This document shows positions 25,548-34,311 of a stretch of DNA of 58,218 nucleotides, piece by piece (position 1 is the first letter of the stretch; each line of letters begins with the position of its first letter). The translations under genes were made by a program, and so were the position numbers. The DNA comes from a virus, in the IMG/VR virus record IMGVR_UViG_3300043538_000065, positions 1 to 58,218 of that record; one strand, written 5' to 3'. The notes below the pieces were generated by a model that saw only the letters and a program-made list of their open reading frames with translations, was not told where the DNA came from and ran no database searches.

Positions 25548-26213
25548 TCAGCGGACCATGATCATCCGTTTGCGCAACTGCTCGATGGCTTCCGCCTTTT
25601 GCGGCGCAGTGATGCCGGCCGGCCATTCGATACATTTGCCGTTGACTTCGGCACCACGCACGATCGCGGCGATCTTGGTGGTGGTCGCTCCGTCATTAAC
25701 GACGGGATAGATCGCGATGCCGGCTGCGTTTTGCGAACCATCCGCGCCGGCCGGATTAAGCGCGACGTAAGTCAGGTCGCCGGGCGTCTCGATCCCGATA
25801 CGGACCTTGAAACTGTCGCCGATAATGAAGTCGGTCGTGCCGTCGGCGATCGTCAACTTTATTTCCTTATCGAAGGCGACAGGCACGATCAACGGGCCGA
25901 TCTCACGGCCGTCGGGCGTCTGGACACTGAAGGTTCCTGAGTTGGCCGCAGCAGCCGTGCAGGTCAACAGATAGTCGCCATCGACTGCAGCCTGGCTTGT
26001 CGCCGGATTCGCCAGCGCCGCCACGCCATTGCCCGTGTTGGCGCCAATGATGATCAAGGAAGTCTCGCCGGCCACGATCGGCGCCGCGCCAAGCACGCCA
26101 CCAACGAGGATGGTTTGCGAAATACCGATCAGCACATTTTCACGCGAGCCGTGACCGTCCAGCTCGGAAAGGATGAACTCGCCCGGATGACGGGCCTCGA
26201 TGAAGGTTGTCAT
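25548..26213 (-). CDS. Head decoration protein, lambda gpD-like
   Basis: 221 residues. IEARHPGEFILSELDGHGSR and SRENVLIG match the HDPD family opening. It is longer than lambda D (about 110), with an extra beta-rich central part containing LTIADGTTDFIIGDSFKVRI, common in this longer subtype. It stabilises the expanded capsid. Located between scaffold and capsid genes. Confidence 0.9.
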   Translation of the reverse strand: MTTFIEARHPGEFILSELDGHGSRENVLIGISQTILVGGVLGAAPIVAGETSLIIIGANTGNGVAALANPATSQAAVDGDYLLTCTAAAANSGTFSVQTPDGREIGPLIVPVAFDKEIKLTIADGTTDFIIGDSFKVRIGIETPGDLTYVALNPAGADGSQNAAGIAIYPVVNDGATTTKIAAIVRGAEVNGKCIEWPAGITAPQKAEAIEQLRKRMIMVR

Positions 26214-26282
26214 GTTTCAGGATTCCGTTCGTTGTAGGGGGGAAAGGGAAGATTCAAAAACTCAGAGCCGAAAAAAAACGGC

Positions 26283-26747
26283 TTAAGCGATTTTCATTCC
26301 GCGTTTCGTCAGGACGCTGCCCCACGCCTCACCGGTCGCGGCCGCATCCATCTGCTGCCCGGAGTTTTCATCCGCCCCGAGTTTCGGATCCGGAACGGAG
26401 CCATCGAGACGCGACAGCGACTGACCCTTTGGCGCGTCTTTGAGCATATCGATCGCAGCATCCGCCGACATGTTGCTATCGAAAGCGAGCCGATGAGCCA
26501 TCTTCTCGCGACCCTTGGCTTCAGCGTGACCGAGGATCGCCTTGCAGCGGACGTTCGCCGCAGCAACGGCGTCGGAACCGATCTTGGTGGCGTCATTGCC
26601 AGCCTTCTGCAAACCAACCTTCTCGCCCTCGGCAAGCGCCGCAGCGATTGCACTCGAAAGAGCATCTCGCGACACGGAATCCTTTGCGTCCATGCTCAAT
26701 CCAGCCGCAGCGTACACGGCCGCAAGCCCGGTCAGTGCCGTTGTCAT
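26283..26747 (-). CDS. Scaffold-like protein, equivalent of the protease C-terminal domain
   Basis: 154 residues. The middle (RCKAILGHAEAKGREKMAHR, AFDSNMSADAAIDML) resembles the C-terminal scaffold part of S49-type capsid proteases, which usually read R-I-KAIL, AKGRE, LAFET-MS--AA--LL. Here it is a separate gene directly after the protease gene. Probably the internal scaffold degraded during head maturation. Confidence 0.7.
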   Translation of the reverse strand: MTTALTGLAAVYAAAGLSMDAKDSVSRDALSSAIAAALAEGEKVGLQKAGNDATKIGSDAVAAANVRCKAILGHAEAKGREKMAHRLAFDSNMSADAAIDMLKDAPKGQSLSRLDGSVPDPKLGADENSGQQMDAAATGEAWGSVLTKRGMKIA

Positions 26748-26805
26748 TTCAATCTCTCCATTCTTCGGGGGTGGTAAGCGGACGCCGCGATGCAGAGCCC
26801 GGAGA

Positions 26806-27732
26806 TCAACGCATTAGCGAAACAAATTGTGCAAAGGCTTCCGACGGACGAACCACGCCGTCCGCAATTCCGGCAGCGACCGCATCGATACCTCTGAAAC
26901 ACTCAGCTTCTGTCGCCAGAGCCGCGTCCTTCGTCAACCGCGCCCCGCGGTAGCGACCAACGGCCGCTGCAAATTGCTCACGGCCCGCATCGAGCCGCTT
27001 CTGAATGCGGGCGGTCGTATCATCCGACAGCGCGGCGAACGGATTGCCTTCGGCCTTGAGCTTGCCTGACGACAACACGGTGACCTTGATGCCATCCTTC
27101 TCGAGCTGCTTGGAGTAGTCGACATGCATGGTGACGACGCCGATATTCCCGGCGTTGCCATTCTCCGGCAACACGATGTAGCGGCATGCGGACGCCAGGA
27201 GATAGGCCGCTGAAAGCGAATTGTCCGTCAGGATGGCAAGCGTCGGCTTGACCTTTGAGAGTTCGTAGACCGCCTCTGCGAGATCGTAGACGCCAGAACT
27301 ATCGCCGCCGAAACTATCCTGCTCAAACACCACGCCGCGCACTGAATTGGATCTCGCCGCAGCAGCGACACGGGTTTGCAAGCCTTCGTACGAAGTACTG
27401 CCGGAATAGGCGCCGAGGTAACTTCCCTTGTGGACCAGCGTTCCCTCGACGGGGATAACGGCGACATTCTCTACCCTGAACAGGGTATCGTCGGCGGCGT
27501 AGCCGTTCTGCTGTAGCCTCCGCATCAGCGGGTCACCGAGCCGCCCCATTTCATCGGATGCCCTGCCACTGGCAAAGGCGATGTGATCAATAGGCGCGCC
27601 GCCGCCGGACAATTCAACGCCGCCGTCGACAATGCGGCCGCCAATCCCCATCAGGATCGCTGCGGCCTTGCCGGGGTCTATCATCAGCGTCGAGTTGAAA
27701 ACCCGCGCCGCGATCTCAGGACGCAGGATCAT
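26806..27732 (-). CDS. S49-family capsid maturation protease
   Basis: 308 residues. SppA/SohB-like core: VAVIPVEGTLVHKGSYLGAY, then the nucleophile Ser174 in NSLSAAYLLASAC, GNAGNIGVVTMHVDYSKQLE, and Lys226 in SSGKLKAEGNPF as the general base. Lambda C equivalent without the Nu3 region, which is encoded by the next gene. ATG overlaps the portal stop (ATGA). Cytoplasmic, acts in the prohead. Confidence 0.92.
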   Translation of the reverse strand: MILRPEIAARVFNSTLMIDPGKAAAILMGIGGRIVDGGVELSGGGAPIDHIAFASGRASDEMGRLGDPLMRRLQQNGYAADDTLFRVENVAVIPVEGTLVHKGSYLGAYSGSTSYEGLQTRVAAAARSNSVRGVVFEQDSFGGDSSGVYDLAEAVYELSKVKPTLAILTDNSLSAAYLLASACRYIVLPENGNAGNIGVVTMHVDYSKQLEKDGIKVTVLSSGKLKAEGNPFAALSDDTTARIQKRLDAGREQFAAAVGRYRGARLTKDAALATEAECFRGIDAVAAGIADGVVRPSEAFAQFVSLMR

Positions 27733-29363
27733 TGACCGGGCCTCTTGTCGGCTGCGGCATCGGCCGCAGCATCATTGCCGGCGTCACTCGGATCGGGCAG
27801 GAGCCCGGATCCTGCCGAAAGTGTCCGGGTCAAACCGCGATCCTTCAGCATCGCTTCTTCGCGCGCAATCTGATCGAGCGTTTCCTCGAGATCGCCGCCC
27901 TGGTCGGCACATTCCGTCTCGAGCGTCGCGGTCATGTTTCCCATGCGCAGCCCCGCGCCCTGCGCTTCCTTGACCGGGTCGACATAACCACGGCCGGGAC
28001 CTATCCATCGCCCGCGCAGATAAGCGCCGGGCATGTCCCAGAAATCCGGAAGGCCTTTCGGAGCGACAATGTAACCTCGATCGAAGGCTTCTTCGATCAC
28101 GGCAAGGCGAATTGGATCCGCGACCTGCTCGGTAAAGGCGGAGAAGATCGTCATAATGTGCCGCCAGACCTCATTCAGGGCCGCGCGAGCCGACGAATAG
28201 TTGACCATCGACCAATCCATCGACAACTGCTCATAGGAAACGCCAAGCGCCGCGGCGATCGACTGCAGGAACGCGGACTGGAACTTCGGAAAGGAGACGG
28301 TGCTACGCGTCGCATTATTGATCTGGATCTCATCGCCAACCGGCATCACTGGAATCCGGACGCCGTTGAGCATCGCCGGAAACTTCTCGTAATGGTCGAG
28401 CCGCTTATCGGCGTAGGTCAGCGTCTGTGGTGTAAACGCCTGGTTGACGGCATCGACCGGCAGCGACGACTTGACGAAGGCCGCGAACAGTGCATTCACC
28501 ATCGCGGATGCCAGTTCGGTATCGGCGAACTTGCCGATCATTCGCATGCGCTGCATCAGCGCCGCGAACGGCGTGATGGCACGGGCCTGATCTTCGCGAT
28601 CGGGCTCGAAGCCATGGATGAAAACCGGCCTGCCCCAGCTCGTGCTGCGCGGGATCCTCGTCCAGGTCAGCGCATTCGGACGGATATCATACCAGTCGCT
28701 CGGATGGCCGTTGCGGACGTGATAGGCTATCGGCTCGCCATCATCGTCGAACTCGACGCCGGCGCGCATCGTCGCCGTTGTGGCGGCGCCATTTGGTTGC
28801 GAAAGGCGATCGGGATCGATGGCGCGGACGCAGGTGGAATAGCGGCCGCGATTTTTCCAGCCGAGAGAGGCTGTCGTCTCACCGTTGATGACCCATGTCC
28901 GGCACAGCAGCCGGAACATCCCGTTCATCGAAAGCCGTCGCTGCGCGTCGCAGCGACGCAACGGATCATTGGCGAAGGTACGCCATTCGGCTTCCATCGC
29001 TTCGCCAAGCTCACGGGCTATCTTCGCGTCTTTCTTTTTCGACGGGCTCAAGCCGAGCGCCCGCATGTCGGGCTTCGAGGAAGAACGAAGGCCAGCACCG
29101 ATCAGCATGTCGACCAGTTTTGCGACGCCGGCCACGGCGTGCGGATCGTTGCGCACCAGGTCGCGGACCCGCGCAATCGAAAGATCGCGGTTCGGAAGGA
29201 TGGCAGCATCGGCCGATGCGCTGAACGGCCGCCATGCGGCCATTTCCTGCGAATGATAAGACCCGGACCTGTACGCCGTCGGCCAAAACGCTTCGGCGCG
29301 GATGCCGGCGATGTAGGACGCCGGCACCGGCGTGCCGCTAGGATCGAGGACCGCAGTCGTCAT
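27729..29363 (-). CDS. Portal protein, lambda gpB family
   Basis: 544 residues. RVRDLVRNDPHAVAGVAKLV, VFRLLCRTWVINGE-like MFRLLCRTWVINGETTASLG and SYEQLSMDWSMVNYSSARAA are signature stretches of Phage_portal_2. Forms the dodecameric DNA gate between head and tail. A 650-residue open frame on the opposite strand is a compositional shadow. Confidence 0.95.
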   Translation of the reverse strand: MTTAVLDPSGTPVPASYIAGIRAEAFWPTAYRSGSYHSQEMAAWRPFSASADAAILPNRDLSIARVRDLVRNDPHAVAGVAKLVDMLIGAGLRSSSKPDMRALGLSPSKKKDAKIARELGEAMEAEWRTFANDPLRRCDAQRRLSMNGMFRLLCRTWVINGETTASLGWKNRGRYSTCVRAIDPDRLSQPNGAATTATMRAGVEFDDDGEPIAYHVRNGHPSDWYDIRPNALTWTRIPRSTSWGRPVFIHGFEPDREDQARAITPFAALMQRMRMIGKFADTELASAMVNALFAAFVKSSLPVDAVNQAFTPQTLTYADKRLDHYEKFPAMLNGVRIPVMPVGDEIQINNATRSTVSFPKFQSAFLQSIAAALGVSYEQLSMDWSMVNYSSARAALNEVWRHIMTIFSAFTEQVADPIRLAVIEEAFDRGYIVAPKGLPDFWDMPGAYLRGRWIGPGRGYVDPVKEAQGAGLRMGNMTATLETECADQGGDLEETLDQIAREEAMLKDRGLTRTLSAGSGLLPDPSDAGNDAAADAAADKRPGQ

Positions 29364-29381
29364 GCTGTTTCAGGTTTCCGG

Positions 29382-29597
29382 TTAAAAGATAAAACCGACG
29401 GCGCCGCGCGGCGATCGTCCGGCAACCTTCGCCTCGAGCTCGGCAATGTAGGCATCCAGCCTGTCGGCATTCGCCGCCGTGAACTTGGTTCGCTGCTGGC
29501 CTCCGGCGCCGCCGAAGTCGCATTCGACAATGCCCTGCCCCATCAGCAACTGATGGCGCGCTACGCGGGCGGCATCGAGCATCTCCTGGTCGGTCAT
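29382..29597 (-). CDS. gpW-like head-tail joining protein
   Basis: 71 residues. AARVARHQLLMGQGIVEC, a central KFTAANADRLDAYIAELEAK and length fit the gpW family, which completes the portal channel in lambda. Lies directly before the portal gene as W lies before B in lambda. Confidence 0.9.
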   Translation of the reverse strand: MTDQEMLDAARVARHQLLMGQGIVECDFGGAGGQQRTKFTAANADRLDAYIAELEAKVAGRSPRGAVGFIF

Positions 29598-29599
29598 GA

Positions 29600-29800
29600 T
29601 CAGAAGCGCCTCAACCCAACCGCTGCGATGTCTTCATCTTCAAGAGCGCTCAGAATGTCGCGTTGGTATTGCGGAACCAACTGATCGTAAGGGGTGTGAA
29701 ACACCGCCGCTATCTGGCGCAGGTTTTTTCTCTGAAACTGCTCAAACAGCAGATCAGTTGGCCCGGGTGTTTGCGGTTTTCGTATCGTGCGATCATCCAT
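29600..29800 (-). CDS. Small hypothetical protein between terminase and gpW
   Basis: 66 residues, start ATG at 29800, separated from terminase by 3 bases and from gpW by 2. LLFEQFQRKNLRQIAAVFHT and PYDQLVPQYQRDIL recall part of portal proteins (YEQL motif), so it may be a relict or an assembly cofactor. Function not known. Confidence 0.65.
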   Translation of the reverse strand: MDDRTIRKPQTPGPTDLLFEQFQRKNLRQIAAVFHTPYDQLVPQYQRDILSALEDEDIAAVGLRRF

Positions 29801-29803
29801 CTC

Positions 29804-31834
29804 TCAAATCCCCCGGTTCATTTCCGCAAGCCGCGCCCATGGATCGTCTTTCGGCACTTCGATCGGTATCTCGCCCGTCACCATGTCGGCTCCGCGCTGG
29901 AACGCGCGCGGCGTGAACAGATCCGGCGTGCGCAGGTCTTCCGGAATGCCGCGCTCGGCAGCAAGCCGGGCCCAATCGTCCGAGGTGAAGCTCGCGAAGT
30001 ACGCATCGAGCGAGGCCATGTTGTAGATGCGGCAATCCAGCCAGTGATTGTCGGCGCCAGCGCGCACGGTCCACACTTGCAGCTTGCGCTTCTTCTTGCC
30101 CTTGCCGGTCTTTTCGTCGGCAAGGAATTCCGACGTGATCTGCTTGAAGTAGGCTTCGTCCAGAAAGTTTCCGAAGTGGCAATAGCCCATCGGATAGACC
30201 AGGCTGGAGCCTTCCGCCTTCGCCACTAGGGCGAGATAGGTGTAGAACGTGCTCTTCAGCGGCCAAGTGCCGACGAAGCGGACGGTTGCGCCGCCCTTCA
30301 TCACCTTGCCGCGGTAGTCGATATCTTGCGGCGCAGCCGCGCTCAGTGGCGGGCGGCCCCATCCGTCGCGCCCGATGACGGCTTGTGTACCCGCATGCAG
30401 TCGTGTCCAAGTCTTGACCGCGCCGGCGTTGTAGTTGGAATCGACCGAAAACGTATCGTGCCTTCGCAACTGGCCGTAAGCATCGGGCCAGGTCCGGTGA
30501 TACAGCTTGGTCAACTCAAGAAACGCGCCGCCGTCATGATCTGTCGTCGCGCCGTCGATATAACCGTAGTCGACAACCCAGCTCTCGCGATTTGGCGCGA
30601 CCGCTAGGCCCTCCCAATAGATGCCGCGCTTCTGCACGTCGGAAGCCATCGCGTATAGCAGCGCGCCCGGCGGAATGTGACCACGTCGATAATCCTCGCG
30701 GCGCTCGAACAGCCGCATGTGGTCCGGCGCATCGCCGCGGAAACGATAGGCGAGACCCATTTTCAGGGTCGAGTAGTCTTTTTTCGCGGTCTCGCTCTTG
30801 CGCGAGCCGAGCCAATCTTCCGCGAGCGCCTCATACGACATCATCAGCGAGATGAAAGCGTCGATATGAAAGCCCGGCTGGCGTCTTAAGTCGTCGAGAA
30901 CGCTTGCGATCCACTTTCCGGCGCGGACCGCGTCGACACGCTCGGTTTCGGTGACATTGTGACCGCAGTCGCAGCGATAGACCGAGCGATGCGGGTGTTT
31001 TTCATCGATCAGGAAGTTGTCGAAGCGATGGACGAAGCGTTTTAGGCATTCCGGGCACAGACAATTCCAAAACCGCTGATCGGAACGCTCGAACTTCAGC
31101 GTAATCCGGCAGTGTCCCTCGGTGTCTCCGCTCGGATCGCCGGTATCGACCTCCGGCGTCGAGATATTCAGGATCTTGAAGTTCTTCCGACGTCGGAACG
31201 CCGTGAAGCGCCCTTTGAACAGCGTATCCGGATCGCCAAAGCCCGGAATATTCTGCCATTTGGAGAATTCGTCGCGAATTCCCTTCTTGGCTGTCTTGCC
31301 GCTCATATCCATCACGGAATGAGCGTTGGCGAGCCATAGCCGGCCGCCTGCGAATACTTTTTCTGTCGTGGTCGAGCCCGCCATCTGGCGGGCCAGCGGA
31401 TAGATCACCGGCGGTTTGTTGCCGCCGATGCCGTCGCGCCTGGTATGCTTCTGCCAGGCGTCGATCAGCGGCTGAAGTTTGGCGTTGTTGATGTCCCGAA
31501 GGAACTCGATTCCGGGACATGCGTACAACGTATTGGCAGGCTCGCAGTCGGCGATGAACAAACCCCACGCCAATGCGAGGATCGACGCGCCGGATTGCTC
31601 CGATTTGCGGATGCTGACCTCAGTGCAGGGATGATCGTCCCCAAGACACTCGGCAATCTCGCGCAGGTAGGGGGCGCCGTCGGCGCTCCACAACTCGCCC
31701 GCGTTGGGACCGTCGATCAGCTTGATGTTTTTCGGCAACCAGTCGACGAAACCGACTTCTTCCCGCGGCGACAGCGATGCATCGAAGACCGCCGCAAGCC
31801 TGTCATACGCCGTTTGTTTGAACTGGATCGTCAT
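29804..31834 (-). CDS. Terminase large subunit, GpA family
   Basis: 676 residues. N-terminal ATPase with the Walker A variant RKSEQSGAS (about 76-84), then DEFSKWQNIPGFGDP and a Cys4 zinc site (CPEC and CDCGH, about 260-300). The C-terminal nuclease half includes VDSNYNAGAVKTW. The family is lambda gpA (Phage_GPA), so packaging may proceed from cos ends. The start overlaps 32 bases of the small-subunit gene. Confidence 0.95.
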   Translation of the reverse strand: MTIQFKQTAYDRLAAVFDASLSPREEVGFVDWLPKNIKLIDGPNAGELWSADGAPYLREIAECLGDDHPCTEVSIRKSEQSGASILALAWGLFIADCEPANTLYACPGIEFLRDINNAKLQPLIDAWQKHTRRDGIGGNKPPVIYPLARQMAGSTTTEKVFAGGRLWLANAHSVMDMSGKTAKKGIRDEFSKWQNIPGFGDPDTLFKGRFTAFRRRKNFKILNISTPEVDTGDPSGDTEGHCRITLKFERSDQRFWNCLCPECLKRFVHRFDNFLIDEKHPHRSVYRCDCGHNVTETERVDAVRAGKWIASVLDDLRRQPGFHIDAFISLMMSYEALAEDWLGSRKSETAKKDYSTLKMGLAYRFRGDAPDHMRLFERREDYRRGHIPPGALLYAMASDVQKRGIYWEGLAVAPNRESWVVDYGYIDGATTDHDGGAFLELTKLYHRTWPDAYGQLRRHDTFSVDSNYNAGAVKTWTRLHAGTQAVIGRDGWGRPPLSAAAPQDIDYRGKVMKGGATVRFVGTWPLKSTFYTYLALVAKAEGSSLVYPMGYCHFGNFLDEAYFKQITSEFLADEKTGKGKKKRKLQVWTVRAGADNHWLDCRIYNMASLDAYFASFTSDDWARLAAERGIPEDLRTPDLFTPRAFQRGADMVTGEIPIEVPKDDPWARLAEMNRGI

Positions 31835-32468
31835 CGGACAGCAAATCGGCCTGCAGCATGGGTACGCCGCTCGCGTTTGAGGCGGCGCGGGCGCGAGCGG
31901 CGATGGCCATGTCTTTCATCGCCGTCACGATCGCGACCCGCTGCGTCCTGGCGATCCGCTTCAGTGCCGCGCGCATGCCGTTCTCGCCTTCCTTGATCGC
32001 GACCGCGGTCAAATCGGAATCCCGCGCCAGCAAACCATCCACGATATCGCCGATGCGGCTGGCGGCATCTTCGGCCAGTGGATCGAAGTCGGCGACGGCA
32101 AGCAGGTTGCCCCGCGCGCGCTCGAGGTCGATGAACTTCAGGTCCGCCGCATAAGCCTTGTCGCGCGTCTGTTCGTCGCGAAGCCTGCCGTCCGGCAACT
32201 TCGGCGAGATGGTGGTGTCTGCCCTATCGGCAGCCTTTGTGGCTGCGCCCTGCTCTCTCGCCCCGTCGCCGACCTCGCCGATCGCGGTATCGTATTGCGC
32301 AAGGTTGATAAGCTTCTGTTTTCCAGCACCCGGCTTTGTGGTCAGCCTGCCTTCCGAGACCAGTCGCGTTACCTTTTCCGAGATCGTCGACTTGCCGACG
32401 CCCTTCTTTTCGGCCAATTCCGTGACCGAAAGCCACAGCCCATCGTCAAGTTCGGTGTGTTCGGCCAT
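31803..32468 (-). CDS. Terminase small subunit with winged HTH
   Basis: 221 residues. N-terminal helix-turn-helix (about 10-45: LSVTELAEKKGVGKSTISEK, RLVSEGRLTTKPGAG), then a linker and a helical C-terminus. In this position, directly upstream of GpA, it is expected to bind the cos/pac site. The overlap of 32 bases with the large subunit is longer than usual. Confidence 0.8.
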   Translation of the reverse strand: MAEHTELDDGLWLSVTELAEKKGVGKSTISEKVTRLVSEGRLTTKPGAGKQKLINLAQYDTAIGEVGDGAREQGAATKAADRADTTISPKLPDGRLRDEQTRDKAYAADLKFIDLERARGNLLAVADFDPLAEDAASRIGDIVDGLLARDSDLTAVAIKEGENGMRAALKRIARTQRVAIVTAMKDMAIAARARAASNASGVPMLQADLLSDDDPVQTNGV

Positions 32469-32599
32469 GTGCTGTTCGGGTGTTCGGCATGTTCGGTCAG
32501 TTTCAAAACCCGTCCAACTGGAAAACCCCGGCGAGCATTTATGCCCGTGGTGAAAGGGCGCGGGGAAGGACCCGCTCAGTTCCAGCTGTTGCCCTTCGG

Positions 32600-33175
32600 T
32601 CAGTGGCCGCGCAGGGTGTCGTTAATGGCCCGCTCGACCTGGAGCGGAAGATCGGTCGTCACCATGGCGTCGAAGGCTGCAAGCGTCCGGCCCTGCAACA
32701 TCTCCGTCGGGATGTAGACGCCGCTCCGCCCGCCCTCGATCGGCAAACGGCCCTTGCCCCTGCGCACGAAGACGTTGCCGTCCATTCCCTTGCCTTTGCC
32801 GCGACTGTCCAAGCGAACGCGCTTGGGAAAGCGGCCGGCTTTCATGAACGTGTGGGGTACAACGATCCGCTTGCCGAGCGGTGCAGCACTCACACCCGAC
32901 CGGGTCTCTCGCGCCTTGAAGAAGCGCAGGTTGATGTTGCCGCCACGCGTCTTGAGGGCAAAGCTTAAGTTCCGCTCGCTGGCGCGATAGGACTTCACCG
33001 CGCGCTTGATCGTCTTGCGGGGCAGTCCGGTTTGGTCCGTCAACGCCCGCACGACCTGTGTGACGGCTTTCGCGCCTGTCCGGTTGAGCGCCCGCATCGC
33101 TACCTTGGGCATCGCCCGCCGAAGGTCCACTAGGCGCTCAATCTGCTCAATATTCAGCGAACGGCCGAAATTCAT
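32600..33175 (-). CDS. Minor tail protein Z-like
   Basis: 191 residues. RRAMPKVAMRALNRTGAKAV, TGLPRKTIKRAVKSYRASE and SGVYIPTEMLQGR match the prophage minor tail protein Z (GPZ) group. It would help complete the tail and join it to the head. Unusually it lies upstream of the terminase rather than among the tail genes. ATGA overlap with the small gene before it. Confidence 0.8.
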   Translation of the reverse strand: MNFGRSLNIEQIERLVDLRRAMPKVAMRALNRTGAKAVTQVVRALTDQTGLPRKTIKRAVKSYRASERNLSFALKTRGGNINLRFFKARETRSGVSAAPLGKRIVVPHTFMKAGRFPKRVRLDSRGKGKGMDGNVFVRRGKGRLPIEGGRSGVYIPTEMLQGRTLAAFDAMVTTDLPLQVERAINDTLRGH

Positions 33176-33360
33176 CTTCGCATCCCAAGCCCGGCGGTCC
33201 TGCGAACCAAAGCCAGCCTTGTGCGCGCCTGGAACGCAACATCCTCAATCAAGCTACGGGCAACGAAGCGAACGCTCTCGGTTACGGCGCCGGAATCACC
33301 GCGCCCAACAGCCGACGCGGCGCGCTTCAAGGCAAGCTGGCGTTCAGCACATCGGCACAT
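33172..33360 (-). CDS. First small gene of the late operon
   Basis: 62 residues from the ATG at 33360, beginning MCRCAERQLALKRAASAVGR and basic, helical. Coupled to the Z-like gene by ATGA. No clear RBS was found. Function unknown. Confidence 0.5.
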   Translation of the reverse strand: MCRCAERQLALKRAASAVGRGDSGAVTESVRFVARSLIEDVAFQARTRLALVRRTAGLGMRR

Positions 33361-33456
33361 CGAGGAAAATCCGAAAAGGGCCGGCCCGCCTGCGGAGAGC
33401 GTCAACAAGCGGGCGGCCCAAGTCTAGGGAGGAAACGCCCAAAGAGGGCTAAGGCT

Positions 33457-33480
33457 GCGATAGCGCCGACGCGCTACCGC
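33457..33480. promoter_or_regulatory. Dyad between terminator and late operon
   Basis: TAGCGC, CGAC, GCGCTA with three further pairs outside one mismatch. It lies 18 bases on the late-gene side of the terminator and about 97 bases before the first late ATG. It could be a protein site or an RNA hairpin linked to antitermination or late promoter control. Confidence 0.45.
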
Positions 33481-33497
33481 ATACCTATAGACATGCA

Positions 33498-33525
33498 AAA
33501 GCCCCGGGCGATGCCGGGGCTTTTT
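33498..33525. terminator. Strong intrinsic terminator before the late operon
   Basis: AAAAGCCCCGG, loop, CCGGGGCTTTT: an 11-bp stem with a 6-base loop, A tract on one side and T tract on the other, so functional in both directions. It stands 84 bases after the NusG-like gene and 138 bases before the first late gene. Leftward early transcripts must pass it to reach the head and tail genes. Confidence 0.9.
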
Positions 33526-33608
33526 GGGCACATTGTTGGCTTCGTGAAGCGAGGTCTTTCTCGCTCCGGTCCGCCAGTCTGTTCCTCTCACTCCCTTTCG
33601 GGCGAGTA

Positions 33609-34286
33609 CTAAGCGGCTAATTGCAACGCATTACGCAGTGTCTGATTCCGTCCCTCCTCGTCAAGCTTAATCAGACTGTCTTGGAAGGCTGACCAAGACC
33701 TGCATGCAACGACCTCGTTGTTCCGCTCCCACTCGGCGCGCGCTAACTCATAGGCCCGCTTCTGCTTGTGGGTCAATCGGCCCTTTTTCGGCGGAGCGAT
33801 TTCTTCCGGGATCATCACTGCAGGCAAAGGGCGCTCACGGTTTTCCACAGCTCTTATCTGATCAATCATGGCGTCGCTGATCACGGCGGGCCGTTTCCTT
33901 CCCCCGGCAGTGTCCACGTACATAATCCGCGACACGCCTGGAATGCTTTCGATTCGACGCTTATGCGCGAGAATGTCCCAGACAAAAACGAAGATGTAGC
34001 CCCGGAACATCAGCCGTGTGACGTCGACCCCACGGCCGCGGCGGATGATGGTTTCTTCGGTCTCGGGCACGAACATGCCAAAGCGCCGGGCTACCAGATG
34101 CGCGGCGGCCGTCCGTTCGCTGTTCGGATGTGCTTCGATCACATGCCATTGCGGCACGGCGCCGGCCACAATTTCAGCCAAACGCTGATTGCCCGGCGTG
34201 TAATCCACGATATCGCCGATGGCAAGATCGCCTCGAAGAGCCGACCGTACCTGTTCCAAATTCCCTTTTTCCACTGCCATCAGCAT
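33609..34286 (-). CDS. NusG-like (NGN domain) transcription antiterminator
   Basis: 225 residues. An N-terminal extension of about 45 residues precedes the NGN domain: QWHVIEAHPNSER (46-58), FVPETEETIIRRG, LMFRGYIFVFV (92-102) and GVSRIMYV (117-124). The C-terminal half lacks an obvious KOW domain and is helical and charged. Specialised NusG paralogues (RfaH, LoaP) bind RNA polymerase and suppress termination. Gene order (antiterminator, terminator, late genes) matches the Q system of lambda. Alternative start ATG at 34280. Confidence 0.85.
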   Translation of the reverse strand: MLMAVEKGNLEQVRSALRGDLAIGDIVDYTPGNQRLAEIVAGAVPQWHVIEAHPNSERTAAAHLVARRFGMFVPETEETIIRRGRGVDVTRLMFRGYIFVFVWDILAHKRRIESIPGVSRIMYVDTAGGRKRPAVISDAMIDQIRAVENRERPLPAVMIPEEIAPPKKGRLTHKQKRAYELARAEWERNNEVVACRSWSAFQDSLIKLDEEGRNQTLRNALQLAA

Positions 34287-34311
34287 GTTCCCTCACCCTC
34301 TCCCCGTTCTG

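Noticed and set aside
26255-26285. AGCCG-A8-CGGCT hairpin before the scaffold stop
   Set aside because: The A/T run forms the loop, not a tail, so it does not fit an intrinsic terminator.
27732-29684. 650-codon + strand frame opposite the portal gene
   Set aside because: Arg/His-rich shadow caused by high GC; the - strand frame has clear portal motifs.
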